Below are positions 7,373-15,299 of a stretch of DNA of 64,000 nucleotides, piece by piece. Source of the stretch: Acidovorax_G lacteus (GTDB lineage Bacteria > Pseudomonadota > Gammaproteobacteria > Burkholderiales > Burkholderiaceae_C); assembly GCF_039540375.1 (NCBI RefSeq), contig NZ_BAABEX010000001.1:62001-126000 (forward strand). The letters run 5' to 3'. The notes under the pieces were generated by a model that was not told the DNA's origin, made no database searches, and saw nothing but the letters and a program-made list of their open reading frames with translations. The position numbers were made by a program, and so were the translations under genes. Every line of letters starts with the position of its first letter. Within the stretch, counting starts at the first letter, position 1.

Positions 7373-8644
7373 ATGACTCCCACGCTCCTCGCCTTGATTC
7401 GCCCCCGTATCCGTTCTGCCGCTGCCGCACCTGCCGCGCGCCGCGGCTTGCTGGCCCTGGCCGCCAGCGCCTTGCTGGGGCTGGCCACGCTCGTACCGCC
7501 CGCCCAGGCGCAGATCGGCAGCACCGCGCCCGTGCGCATTGGGGTGATCGGCCCGTTCACCGGCGCGTCGGCCGACTTTGGCGTGCCCATGCTCAATGGC
7601 ATCCGCATGGCGGTGGACGAGATCAACGCCGTGGGCGGCTACCTGGGCCGGCCGCTGGAGCTGGTGGTCAAGGACGACATGGCCGACCCGGCGCGCGGCC
7701 GTGCGCTCTCGCGCGAACTGGTCGACGAGAAAGTGAGCGCCACCCTGGGCTTTTGCAACACCGGCGTGGCCATGCAGTCGCTCGAAGTCTTCCAGCAGGC
7801 GCAGATGCCGCTGATCGTGCCGTGCTCCACGGGCACGGCGCTCACCGCCAAGTACCCGGGGCCCGAGAGCTACATCTTCCGTGTGCAGGCGCGCGATGCG
7901 ATCCAGGCGCCCTTCATGGTGGACGACATCCTCAAGCGCGGCTGGGACAAGGTCGCCATCTTTGCCGACACCACGGGCTACGGCGAAGGCGGCTTCAACG
8001 ACGTGGTGGCGGCGCTGGCGGCCAAGAACGTCAAGCCCGTGCACGTGGCGCGTTTTCCGCTGGGCGTGAAGGACCTGACGGCCGAACTCACGGCCGCGCG
8101 CAACGCCGGGGCCAACGTGATCTTCAGCTACACCGTGGGCCCCGAAAACGCCGTGGTGGCCAACGGCAAGAAGGCGCTGGGCTGGAAGGTGCCACAGGTG
8201 GGCGCGTGGCCGCTGTCGTTCCCGTTCTTCCTCGACGGGGCCAAGGACGCGGCCGAGGGCGCGCTGATGGTGCAGACCTTCATTGCCGAGCCCAGCAACG
8301 AGCGGCGCGCGGCCTTTTTGGCCAACTACGCGCGCAAGTACCAGCGCAAGCCCGCTGTGCCCATGGCCGCAGCCAACGCGTACGACGCCACCTACCTGCT
8401 GATGTACGCCTTCCTGGGCATCCGTGACGGCAACCTCACCGGCAAGGCCATCAAGGAAGCGCTCGAAGGCAAGATGAAAACCTACTACGGCGTGGTGGCC
8501 ACCTACGACAAGCCCTTCAGCCTGCAGGACAAGGACGCCATCACCGCCAACATGCTCTACATCGGCATGGTGCGCAACGGCGCGGTGACCTTTGCCTACC
8601 CCGAGGACGCGCGCCGCAACCTGATCGTGCAGCGCAAGCAGTAA
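7373..8644 (+). CDS. ABC transporter substrate-binding protein, branched-chain amino acid (LivJ/LivK) type
   Basis: Periplasmic binding protein of 423 residues. The N-terminus is long and basic, then a hydrophobic stretch ending PPAQAQIG predicts signal cleavage near residue 47. The mature protein starts with VRIGVIGPFTGASADFG and has the periplasmic_binding_6 fold, including LNGIRMAVDEINAVGG and KDDMADPARGRALSREL. Ligands of this family include branched-chain amino acids, amides and aromatic acids; the substrate cannot be read from sequence. No permease or ATPase genes are adjacent, so it is an orphan binding protein sharing a transporter encoded elsewhere. ATG at 7373 is the start. The divergent region to rep (7081-7372) shows no clear promoter motif. 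Confidence 0.88.
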   Translation: MTPTLLALIRPRIRSAAAAPAARRGLLALAASALLGLATLVPPAQAQIGSTAPVRIGVIGPFTGASADFGVPMLNGIRMAVDEINAVGGYLGRPLELVVKDDMADPARGRALSRELVDEKVSATLGFCNTGVAMQSLEVFQQAQMPLIVPCSTGTALTAKYPGPESYIFRVQARDAIQAPFMVDDILKRGWDKVAIFADTTGYGEGGFNDVVAALAAKNVKPVHVARFPLGVKDLTAELTAARNAGANVIFSYTVGPENAVVANGKKALGWKVPQVGAWPLSFPFFLDGAKDAAEGALMVQTFIAEPSNERRAAFLANYARKYQRKPAVPMAAANAYDATYLLMYAFLGIRDGNLTGKAIKEALEGKMKTYYGVVATYDKPFSLQDKDAITANMLYIGMVRNGAVTFAYPEDARRNLIVQRKQ

Positions 8645-8768
8645 GCCCGCCCATGGCGACCGCCGCCCGCCACCCGCCGCCGGTGGCGATGGCGGCCGCC
8701 TGACTTTGCGCTGACCCCCGCGCCCGCGCGGCCCACGCCCCGGCGCGCCCAGCGCCGACAATGCGCAG

Positions 8769-9722
8769 GTGCTGTCCGTCCTGTCCGTCACCTTCCCGTT
8801 CTTTGCGCTCGTGCTATGCGGCTACCTGGCCACGCGGCGCGGGCTGCTGCCGCTGGCCGCCATCCCGGGGCTCAACAGCTTTGTGCTGTTTTTTGCGCTG
8901 CCCTGCATGCTGTACCGCTTTGGGGCCAGCACGCCGATTGCACAGCTGCTCGACCCGGTGGTGCTGGGCGTGTACCTGGCCTGCGCGCTGGTGGTGGTGG
9001 GCGGCACGGTGCTGGCCACGCGGCGCGGCCGCATCGGCTGGAACGACGCCGCCTTTGGCGCGCTCGTGGCGGCGTTTCCCAACACGGGGTTCATGGGCGT
9101 GCCGCTGCTCGTCGCATTGCTGGGCGCGCAGGCCGCGGGCCCGGTCATCGTCACCATCCTGGTGGACATGGTGATCACCAGCTCGCTGTGCATAGCGCTG
9201 TCGCGCCTGGACGGCGCGGGCACGCAGGGCATGGGTGCGGCGCTGCGCAGCGCGCTGCGCGGCGTGCTCACCAACCCGCTGCCCTGGGCCATCGCGCTGG
9301 GCGGCATGGCGTCGGCGCTGCAGTGGCACCTGCCCGGCCCGCTGGACAAGACCATCGCGCTGCTGGCCGATGCGGCCTCGCCCGTGGCGTTGTTCACCAT
9401 CGGCGCGGTACTGGCGCGCTCGCAGATGAATGCGCACGAGCAGGTGCGTGTGGCCGACTATGTGCCCGTGGCGCTGGTCAAGCTGTTCGTGCACCCGCTG
9501 CTGGTGTGGGCGGCGGGCCATGCGGCCATTCGCGCGGGGCTGCCGCTGTCGCCCTTTGCGCACATGGTGCTGGTGCTGGTGGCAGCGCTGCCCAGTGCCA
9601 GCAATGTGTCGCTGCTGGCCGAGCGCTTTGGCGCGCACAACGGGCGGGTGGCGCGCATCATCCTGGTGTCCACGGCGCTCGCGTTCCTGAGCTTTTCGGG
9701 CGCGGTGGCGTTGCTCACCTGA
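8769..9722 (+). CDS. AEC family (auxin efflux carrier type) transporter
   Basis: Inner-membrane protein of 317 residues with about 10 predicted membrane segments in two halves, as in the AEC/bile-arsenite-type fold. The N-terminus MLSVLSVTFPFFALVLCGYL and features such as FPNTGFMGVPLL and LPSASNVSLLAERFG (a conserved asparagine-containing broken helix) are typical. Bacterial AEC members export or import small organic acids such as malate or malonate; the substrate here is unknown. The start is a GTG at 8769. It follows the binding-protein gene by 124 bp and may be transcribed with it or alone. The downstream palindromic repeat (9753-9818) lies between it and the convergent cupin gene. Confidence 0.88.
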   Translation: MLSVLSVTFPFFALVLCGYLATRRGLLPLAAIPGLNSFVLFFALPCMLYRFGASTPIAQLLDPVVLGVYLACALVVVGGTVLATRRGRIGWNDAAFGALVAAFPNTGFMGVPLLVALLGAQAAGPVIVTILVDMVITSSLCIALSRLDGAGTQGMGAALRSALRGVLTNPLPWAIALGGMASALQWHLPGPLDKTIALLADAASPVALFTIGAVLARSQMNAHEQVRVADYVPVALVKLFVHPLLVWAAGHAAIRAGLPLSPFAHMVLVLVAALPSASNVSLLAERFGAHNGRVARIILVSTALAFLSFSGAVALLT

Positions 9723-9752
9723 GCCGCCCGCAGGCCGCCGCGTGGCGTCCGG

Positions 9753-9818
9753 TTGCTATGAATTCAATAGCTGCTTGTGCTTGATTTTGCTGGGCCTCAG
9801 GCCGAAATGGCTTGAAAC
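9753..9818 (+). repeat. Dispersed palindromic repeat, copy 3
   Basis: Contains TTGCTATG, AATAGCTGCTTGTGCTTG, then a tail GGGCCTCAGGCCGAAATGGC and CTTGAAA. It lies in the intergenic space between two convergent genes. The right arm of the main stem is missing, replaced by a shorter GGGCCTCAGGCC hairpin. Confidence 0.75.
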
Positions 9819-9852
9819 CATCCCGGGCTGCTCTGAGCTGCGCCCATGGCGC

Positions 9853-10146
9853 TCAGCCCGCGCGGCTGCGCCGCGCCACCAGGTAGCGCACGCCCTCGGG
9901 GCCGTACCACTCGGCGTGGGGCTCTTCGTGCTGCAGGTGGAACACCTCGCCCGCGCGGTAGGTGCGATCGGTGCCGTCCTCGGTGCGGATGCGGATCTCG
10001 CCCGCCAGGATCAGCGCCTTGGCCTCAAACGGGTGGGTGTGCGTGTCCCACAGGCCGTGGGCTTCGCGCTCCACTTCCACAAGTTCGGTGAAGCCCTCGC
10101 GGGTGCAGGCTTGCGTGAAGGCGTGGGCGAGGGCGGTGGTGTCCAT
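9853..10146 (-). CDS. Small cupin-domain protein
   Basis: A single-domain cupin of 97 residues. The first cupin motif is seen in GLWDTHTHPFEAKALILAGE (two histidines, then the acidic residue) and the second in GEVFHLQHEEPHAEW. These residues normally hold a divalent metal. Small cupins of this kind act as dioxygenases, isomerases or sensors; no substrate can be assigned. The start at 10146 is supported by CGGAG seven bases upstream. It follows the VF530-type gene by 81 bp in the same direction and may be read through from priA. The downstream end is convergent with the AEC gene. Confidence 0.85.
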   Translation of the reverse strand: MDTTALAHAFTQACTREGFTELVEVEREAHGLWDTHTHPFEAKALILAGEIRIRTEDGTDRTYRAGEVFHLQHEEPHAEWYGPEGVRYLVARRSRAG

Positions 10147-10227
10147 GGTGGCTCCGAGGTGTGCGCGCATTGTCGCGTGGCGGGGGCGGGCGTGCCGCAG
10201 CCCGCCCACAAGCCCCCATGGCCATCG

Positions 10228-10512
10228 CTATGCCCGAGGGCGCGTACCCCCGCGCCGCTGCTCGCGCAGCATGAACAGGTACAGCCCCTCGACCTTCTCG
10301 CGTGCCCAGGGGGTTTTGCGCAGGAACTTCAGGCTCGACGACACGCTGGGGTCGTGGGTGAAGCAGCGCACCGGGATGCGCTGGCCCAGCCCTGCCCAGC
10401 CGTAGTGCGCCACCAGCGCGGTGACGATGGCCTCCAGCGTCAGGCCATGCAAGGGGTTGCGCGGCTGCGCGGGTGGGGTGGGGGGCAAAGGTGCGGTCAC
10501 GGCGAGGGGCAT
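10228..10512 (-). CDS. VF530 family (DUF2132) protein
   Basis: A 94-residue protein carrying the VF530 signature: NPLHGLTLEAIVTALVAHYG, RIPVRCFTHDPSVSSSLKFL and RKTPWAREKVEGLYL. The family structure is a small helical domain with weak similarity to DNA-binding folds; function is not established. The first 17 residues are a Pro-rich tail. It starts 17 bp after the priA stop and is probably co-transcribed with priA. The C-terminal RGGTRPRA tail is basic. Confidence 0.88.
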   Translation of the reverse strand: MPLAVTAPLPPTPPAQPRNPLHGLTLEAIVTALVAHYGWAGLGQRIPVRCFTHDPSVSSSLKFLRKTPWAREKVEGLYLFMLREQRRGGTRPRA

Positions 10513-10529
10513 CCAAAAGGGGCGTTCGG

Positions 10530-12650
10530 TCAGATCACCAGCGGGTCCACGTCCACCAGCCAGCGGATCAGGCCGCGGTGCGCGGGGTCGGCGCGCGTGG
10601 TGTGCAGCACCGGGTGCCAGGCGGCCAGAAAGCGCTGCAGGGCGGCGCGGTGCGGGCTTTCGACCAGCATTTGCGCGCGCTCGACGTTGGCCACGCGCTG
10701 CACGGTCAGCGGCACGGGCGGGTAGAGCGTGACGTGCTCCACGCCGGGCAGCGTGGCGGCCTGTGCGGCGGCGCTGGCGGCGGCCAGAAAGCCCTGGGCC
10801 ACGGCCTGGGTGCGCGCGTCGGCCCGCACCAGTGCCTGGTAGCTGAACGGGGGCAGCGCAGCGTCGGCGCGCTCGGCCAGTTGCTGGGCGGCAAAGGCCT
10901 CATAGTCGTGCGTGCGCAGGGCCTCGAACACCGCGTGCTTGGGGTGCAGCGACTGCACCCACATCTCCACGGCCGCACCCTCGCGCGCCACGTAGTCGGC
11001 GTCGCGCCCGGCGCGGCCTGCGGCCTGCATGAGCAGGGCAAACAGGCGCTCGGGCGCGCGGAAGTCGCTGCTGAACAGGGCCCCGTCGGGCTGCACGGCG
11101 GCCACCAGCGTGATGCGCCGGAAGTCGTGCCCCTTGGCAATCATCTGCGTGCCCACCAGCACGTCCACCTCGCCCGCATGCACCTGGGCGAGTTGCTGCT
11201 CGAGCGCGCCCTGGGCGCGCGTGGTGTCGGCGTCGATGCGGGCAATGCGCACCGGCCCGCCGCCCGGGCGCTGCACACCGGCCAGCAGCTGCGCGAGCTG
11301 TTCTTCGAGCTGTTCGGTGCCGCGGCCCAGGGGCACGATGTCGGGGCTGCCGCAGCCCGGGCAGGCGCGCGGCACGCGGCTGGCCGTGCCGCAGTGGTGG
11401 CAGCGCAGGCTGCGGTCGGTTTTGTGGAACACCTGGTGCGCGCTGCAATGGGGGCAGTCGCTCTTCCAGCCGCAGTCCACGCAGTACAGCACGGGCGCGT
11501 AGCCGCGCCGGTTGAGCAGCACCATGCTTTGCTCGCCGCGCTGCACGCGTTCGGTGATGGCGGCCAGCAACGGGGCCGAAAACACCGTGCCGCGCGGCTG
11601 CTGGTTCATGTCCACGCGGCGCACGCGCGGCAGCGCACCGGCACCGATGCGGCTGGGCATGTGCAGGCGCTCGTAGCGGCCGCTGCCCGGGTCGCCTTCG
11701 GCGGCGGGGCGGCTGGCGTGCCAGCTCTCCAGCGAGGGCGTGGCAGAGCCCAGCAACACCTTGGCGCCCTGGTCGCGTCCGCGCCACACGGCCAGGTCGC
11801 GGGCCGAGTAGCGCGCGCCCTCTTGCTGCTTGTAGCTGGGGTCGTGCTCTTCGTCCACCACCAGGATGCGCAGCGCAGGCAGGCTGGCAAACACGGCCAT
11901 GCGCGTGCCGAGCACGATGCGCGCCGTGCCCTGGTGCGCGGCCAGCCAGCTTTTGAGGCGCTGCGCGGGCGTCATGCCGCTGTGCAGCGACACCACGGCC
12001 TGCGCGCCGAACTGCGGCGCAAAGCGCGCGGTAAAGCGGGCTTCGAGCTGCGGGGTGAGGTTGATCTCGGGCACCATGACCAGCGCCTGGGCCGAGGGGT
12101 CGGCTTCGAGCACGGCCTGCACGGCGCGCAAGTACACCTCGGTCTTGCCGCTGCCGGTGGTGCCAAACAGCAGGAAGGGCCCCGCACCCGCCGCCACGCG
12201 GGCGCGCACGGCTTCTTGTTCGGCGGTCAGCGCCACCAGGGGCGGGGCGGCGTCGGCCTGGGCGTCGGCCGCGGCCTTGCGGCGCAGGCGGCGCGCGAGT
12301 TGTTCGGGGCGCAGGTCGCGCAATTGCGGCGGCAGCGCGGCCAGGGCCACTTCGCCCAGGGCGCGCTGGTAGTAGCGCGCAGCAAAACCCACGAGCCGCC
12401 GCCAGCCCTCGTCCAGCGGGGCCAGGCCTTCGAGCACACCGGCCACGGGCCGCAGCGCGGTGGTGTCGGGCGCTGTGTCGGCAGCTTCGGCGGTGTCCCA
12501 CACCACCCCCAGCACCTCGCGGCGGCCCAGCGGCACGCGCACCAGCGTGCCGGGGGGCAGGGGGCTGGCGTGGGTGTAGCTCAGCAGACCGTCGAGCCCG
12601 CTGTGGGCCGGGGTCTGCACGGCCACAGAGAGCACAAGGGGATCGGACAC
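10530..12650 (-). CDS. priA: Primosomal protein N' (PriA helicase)
   Basis: Replication-restart helicase that recognises stalled forks and loads DnaB. From the GTG at 12650 it has 706 residues. Visible: Walker A GTTGSGKTEVYL, DEEH box (VVDEEHDPSYK), the RYSARDLAVWRG segment, and the zinc-binding cysteines of the PriA insertion (CVDCGWKSDCPHC, then CHHCG and CPGCG). The C-terminal helicase part has GTQMIAKGHDF and AGRAGR. The start is uncertain: there is no in-frame ATG near the conserved N-terminus, so one of several GTG codons (12650, 12662, 12668) must be used; the open frame extends into the mcp gene but without family resemblance. The neighbour downstream is the VF530-type gene. Confidence 0.93.
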   Translation of the reverse strand: MSDPLVLSVAVQTPAHSGLDGLLSYTHASPLPPGTLVRVPLGRREVLGVVWDTAEAADTAPDTTALRPVAGVLEGLAPLDEGWRRLVGFAARYYQRALGEVALAALPPQLRDLRPEQLARRLRRKAAADAQADAAPPLVALTAEQEAVRARVAAGAGPFLLFGTTGSGKTEVYLRAVQAVLEADPSAQALVMVPEINLTPQLEARFTARFAPQFGAQAVVSLHSGMTPAQRLKSWLAAHQGTARIVLGTRMAVFASLPALRILVVDEEHDPSYKQQEGARYSARDLAVWRGRDQGAKVLLGSATPSLESWHASRPAAEGDPGSGRYERLHMPSRIGAGALPRVRRVDMNQQPRGTVFSAPLLAAITERVQRGEQSMVLLNRRGYAPVLYCVDCGWKSDCPHCSAHQVFHKTDRSLRCHHCGTASRVPRACPGCGSPDIVPLGRGTEQLEEQLAQLLAGVQRPGGGPVRIARIDADTTRAQGALEQQLAQVHAGEVDVLVGTQMIAKGHDFRRITLVAAVQPDGALFSSDFRAPERLFALLMQAAGRAGRDADYVAREGAAVEMWVQSLHPKHAVFEALRTHDYEAFAAQQLAERADAALPPFSYQALVRADARTQAVAQGFLAAASAAAQAATLPGVEHVTLYPPVPLTVQRVANVERAQMLVESPHRAALQRFLAAWHPVLHTTRADPAHRGLIRWLVDVDPLVI

Positions 12651-12744
12651 GGCAGGCGGCACGGACACGGCTGGGGCGGGCAGGGCGTCGCATGGTACGC
12701 CATGCGCAGCGCACCCTGCCGCCGCGGGCAGCGCCGTGGTGCGC

Positions 12745-14370
12745 TCAGGCCAGGGCGAGCGGCCGCGCCGCGGCCGGCAGGGCCGCACGGGGCGCGGCCC
12801 GGCCTGCTGCTTCGGGCAGGCGGAACGAATACACGCTGCGCGCCAAAGTCTCGGCCTGGGCGTCGAGGCTGTGCGCGGCCTCGGCCCCGGCGTGTACCAG
12901 GCGGGCGTTGTCGAGCGTGCTGCGGTCCACCCCGGCCAGCAGGGCCTGCGCGGCCTGAATCTCGTGCGCCTGGCTGCGCACCGAGGCCTGGATGTCGGCC
13001 GCCTGCTGGGCGGCGGCGTGCACCTGGGCCAGCAGCTGTTCCATGGCCCCGCCGGCGTCGCGCACCTCGGTCACGCCGCGTTGCACGCAGCTGCGGGCGC
13101 TGTCGATCAGGCTGCGGATCTCGCGCGCGGCCTCGGCGCTGCGCTGGGCCAGGTGCCGCACTTCGCTGGCCACCACGGCAAAGCCGCGGCCTTGCTCGCC
13201 CGCGCGGGCCGCCTCGACCGCGGCGTTGAGCGCCAGGATGTTGGTCTGGAACGCCAGCCCGTCGATGACGGCCGTGATGTCGCCGATGCGGCGGCTGGAG
13301 GTGTCGATGGCGTCCATGGCTTCGCCCGCGTCGGTCATGCGCTGGCCGCCGGCCTGGGCCGCCTGGGCGGCGCTGCCCGAGGCCTGGGCCACGCGCTCGG
13401 CGGCCTGTGTGGTGTCGGCCAGGGCGCGGGTCATGTCGGTGATGGCCGCCAGGGCCTGCTGGAGCTGGCCGGTCTGCTCCTGCGTGCGTTCGGCCAGATC
13501 GGCATGGCCCTGGGCCAGGTGGTGGCTGGTTTGTTGCACCGTGTCGGCTGCGTGGCGGATGGCGCCGACGGTGTCGGCCAGCCGCTCGCGCATGCGGGCC
13601 AGGCCTGCGCGCATGTGCGCCATCTCGCGCGGCTCGAAGCGGGGCGCGCGGGGGGCGGGGCGTGCGAGGTCGTTGTCGGCCACGGCGTCCACCGCATCGG
13701 CCATGGCCTGCAGCGGCCGCACCAGGCTGCGGCGCGCGCCCCAGGCCAGCAGCGCGGCCACGGCGGCAAAGCCCAGCGCGGCCAGGCCCAGCAGGGCGGC
13801 ATTGCGCTCAAAGGCGGCGGCAATGCCTTGCTCCAGCGCGGCGGTGCGGGTGCGGCGGGCTTCGAGCACGGTCTGCACCTGCTGGGCCAGTGCGGCGTCC
13901 AGTGCGGGCGTCTTGTGGCGCAGGGTGTTGATATAGGCCTGCGGGTTGCCGTTTTGCAGGGCCAGGAGCAGTGGCTCCAGCCCCTCGGCCACAAAGCGCT
14001 CGTAGTGGCCTTGCAGGGCCTGGGCCAGTGCGTCTTCTTCAGCGGGGCGCGGTGCGGCCCAGTAACGGCCAAAGGCCTGGCGCGAGTCTTCGAGCCGCTG
14101 GCGGGCGGTCTGCAGCGCGTCTGCCGACTCTTTGAACATGCCGTAGGAGCCATACACCGAGGCCTGCACCAGCCACACACGCGAGGCCCGGGTGTGGTGC
14201 ACGGCGTCGGCCAGGTCTTGCTGGACGGCGATTTCAGCCCCCACGGTGGTCAACGAGGCGTTGCTGCGCACCAGCGCGCCCAGGGCACCGGCCATGCTGG
14301 CGCAAAACAGCAGGGCCAGCACCGCCAGGGCGGTGTTCAGCAGTGTGGCAATGGAGGGGGATCGGATCAT
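12745..14370 (-). CDS. Methyl-accepting chemotaxis protein
   Basis: Transmembrane chemoreceptor of 541 residues. TM1 is about residues 10-30, followed by a periplasmic helical-bundle sensor domain to about residue 188 (Tar/4HB-like, e.g. HHTRASRVWLVQASVYGSYG), TM2 about 190-212, a HAMP region (RRSLVRPLQAMADAVDAVA), then the signalling domain. The hairpin tip is visible as IDGLAFQTNILALNAAVEAA, with GRGFAVVASEVRHLAQRS, the site that contacts CheA and CheW. The C-terminal tail is Ala-rich and lacks an obvious CheR-binding pentapeptide. It stands alone; flagellar genes lie about 33 kb away. The ligand is unknown. A perfect AT-rich palindrome lies directly upstream of the start, and no strong ribosome site is visible. 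Confidence 0.92.
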   Translation of the reverse strand: MIRSPSIATLLNTALAVLALLFCASMAGALGALVRSNASLTTVGAEIAVQQDLADAVHHTRASRVWLVQASVYGSYGMFKESADALQTARQRLEDSRQAFGRYWAAPRPAEEDALAQALQGHYERFVAEGLEPLLLALQNGNPQAYINTLRHKTPALDAALAQQVQTVLEARRTRTAALEQGIAAAFERNAALLGLAALGFAAVAALLAWGARRSLVRPLQAMADAVDAVADNDLARPAPRAPRFEPREMAHMRAGLARMRERLADTVGAIRHAADTVQQTSHHLAQGHADLAERTQEQTGQLQQALAAITDMTRALADTTQAAERVAQASGSAAQAAQAGGQRMTDAGEAMDAIDTSSRRIGDITAVIDGLAFQTNILALNAAVEAARAGEQGRGFAVVASEVRHLAQRSAEAAREIRSLIDSARSCVQRGVTEVRDAGGAMEQLLAQVHAAAQQAADIQASVRSQAHEIQAAQALLAGVDRSTLDNARLVHAGAEAAHSLDAQAETLARSVYSFRLPEAAGRAAPRAALPAAARPLALA

Positions 14371-14377
14371 GGCACTT

Positions 14378-14400
14378 AAATTAATTTCTGTAATTAATTT
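14378..14400. promoter_or_regulatory. Perfect AT-rich palindrome before mcp
   Basis: AAATTAATT (14378-14386), spacer TCTGT, then AATTAATTT (14392-14400). The 9-bp arms are exact. It sits 7 bp before the mcp start codon, where a repressor or a leader hairpin could block expression. It is the most AT-rich patch of the neighbourhood. Confidence 0.5.
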
Positions 14401-14440
14401 TCGAAGCCTGCCGCTGCACCCGAACCCGGGGCTTACCCTA

Positions 14441-14590
14441 GGGAAGCCCTGCATAACGCCCCGCGGTCTGCGCAGGCACGGCAGCGGGCGGTCCGCTGCG
14501 ATGTCTTTGCTGGCCCATCGTGCGGCGATGGCTGCCAAAAACGCCTTGCGGTCCATCCCGACCCGCACCCGCGCATCCTCGCCAGGGTGA
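14441..14590. repeat. Degenerate dispersed repeat, copy A
   Basis: GGGAAG, CTGCA, AACGCCCC, CGGTCTGCGC, GGGCGGT and, near the end, GCGCATCCT occur in the same order as at 54062-54216. By eye the first 60 bp are about 80 percent alike; the middle is more divergent. No open frame is shared in a convincing way. It may be the remnant of an old mobile or structured element. Confidence 0.5.
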
Positions 14591-14767
14591 TGCAGAGCGT
14601 CCCTGGCGTGACCGTGACCGCGAAGGCCGCTGTGTTCACGGTCCGGGCCCCGTGCCTGCGGGGTCTCTGGCCCTTCGTCTGGCGGCACCGGACACCGTCC
14701 GTGGCGGCGATGGCGTGCCGGGGCCTGCGCAGCGCAGGGGGCGCGACGATCCGATGTCCACCCAGGT

Positions 14768-14776
14768 TGTGGATAA
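14768..14776. promoter_or_regulatory. DnaA box (exact TTATCCACA, reverse orientation)
   Basis: TGTGGATAA is the reverse complement of the consensus R-type DnaA box. It is the first nine bases of an 18-bp sequence repeated at 15103. Confidence 0.7.
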
Positions 14777-14955
14777 CTTTGTTGAAATCCTGTCGCAACG
14801 GCCTGCGGAGCCAAGCGCCATGCGGCCCGCCTTGGAATGCCCATGAAATGGGCAGGGGCGAAAAAGCGTTATGAATCAAGCCGCTTTGCGAAAAATGATC
14901 CCCAATCTGTGCTAGTGCCCGTGCTGCGGTGGCGCAATGCCCGCTGCGTGCATGG

Positions 14956-14964
14956 TGTGCATAA
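14956..14964. promoter_or_regulatory. DnaA box variant (TTATGCACA, reverse orientation)
   Basis: TGTGCATAA is the reverse complement of TTATGCACA, which fits the relaxed DnaA-box consensus TTATNCACA. It is in the same orientation as the two exact boxes on either side. Confidence 0.5.
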
Positions 14965-15102
14965 GTGAAGGCGGGGGCATCCGTCAAGTGCGGTGTGCGA
15001 AGAGCGCACCCCCCGATTTCGGTCGGGTTTTTGGAGTCTTTCCTGTGCTTTCCGCGGCAAGTGCTTGATTTGCCTTGGAATTTCAGGGTAATCCCAAAAA
15101 AC

Positions 15103-15111
15103 TGTGGATAA
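15103..15111. promoter_or_regulatory. DnaA box (exact TTATCCACA, reverse orientation)
   Basis: Second exact TGTGGATAA, again followed by CTTTGTTGA, 335 bp from the first. The identical extension beyond the nine-base box suggests a duplicated functional site rather than chance. Confidence 0.7.
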
Positions 15112-15228
15112 CTTTGTTGATATCCCGGGGTGAGGGCCGCTAAACCCTTGTCGCTGCGTGTTTCCCTTGCGTTGCTCAGGAAATTGGCAATGGTGCAGAC
15201 GCTAATGAAATCAAGCACTTAGCGCGAT

Positions 15229-15247
15229 TGTGACAGCCTGTGTCACA
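15229..15247. promoter_or_regulatory. Inverted repeat TGTGACA-N5-TGTCACA
   Basis: A perfect 7+7 bp dyad with spacer GCCTG, 53 bp beyond the hemE stop codon. It could be a regulator site or the stem of a weak hemE terminator; no T-tract follows on the minus strand. The half-site spacing does not fit CRP. Confidence 0.4.
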
Positions 15248-15299
15248 CCGCGGATGCTGCGCTGCAACCTGTGCGCGCTGCACCCGAAATGTGCACAAG

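Larger units (their letters stand above)
14371..15299. other. Gene-free 0.93-kb region between mcp and hemE with DnaA boxes
   Basis: No convincing gene is present on either strand. The region holds an AT-rich palindrome next to mcp, a degenerate 150-bp repeat shared with the flgH-flgI gap, three DnaA-box matches and a TGTGACA/TGTCACA inverted repeat near the hemE end. The 18-bp sequence TGTGGATAACTTTGTTGA occurs twice in direct orientation (14768-14785 and 15103-15120). It may be a DnaA-binding or titration locus; this is inference. Confidence 0.6.

Noticed and set aside
10473..13229. Long plus-strand open frame opposite priA
   Set aside because: Same reasoning: priA on the minus strand has all motifs, and the opposite frame is compositional noise.
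15229..15247. CRP-type site TGTGA...TCACA
   Set aside because: The half-sites are separated by nine bases, not six, and the site is downstream of hemE rather than in a promoter.
14371..15299. Chromosomal origin of replication
   Set aside because: There are only three boxes, no dnaA, dnaN or gyrB nearby, and the AT-rich patch is 370 bp from the nearest box. Reported as a DnaA-box cluster only.
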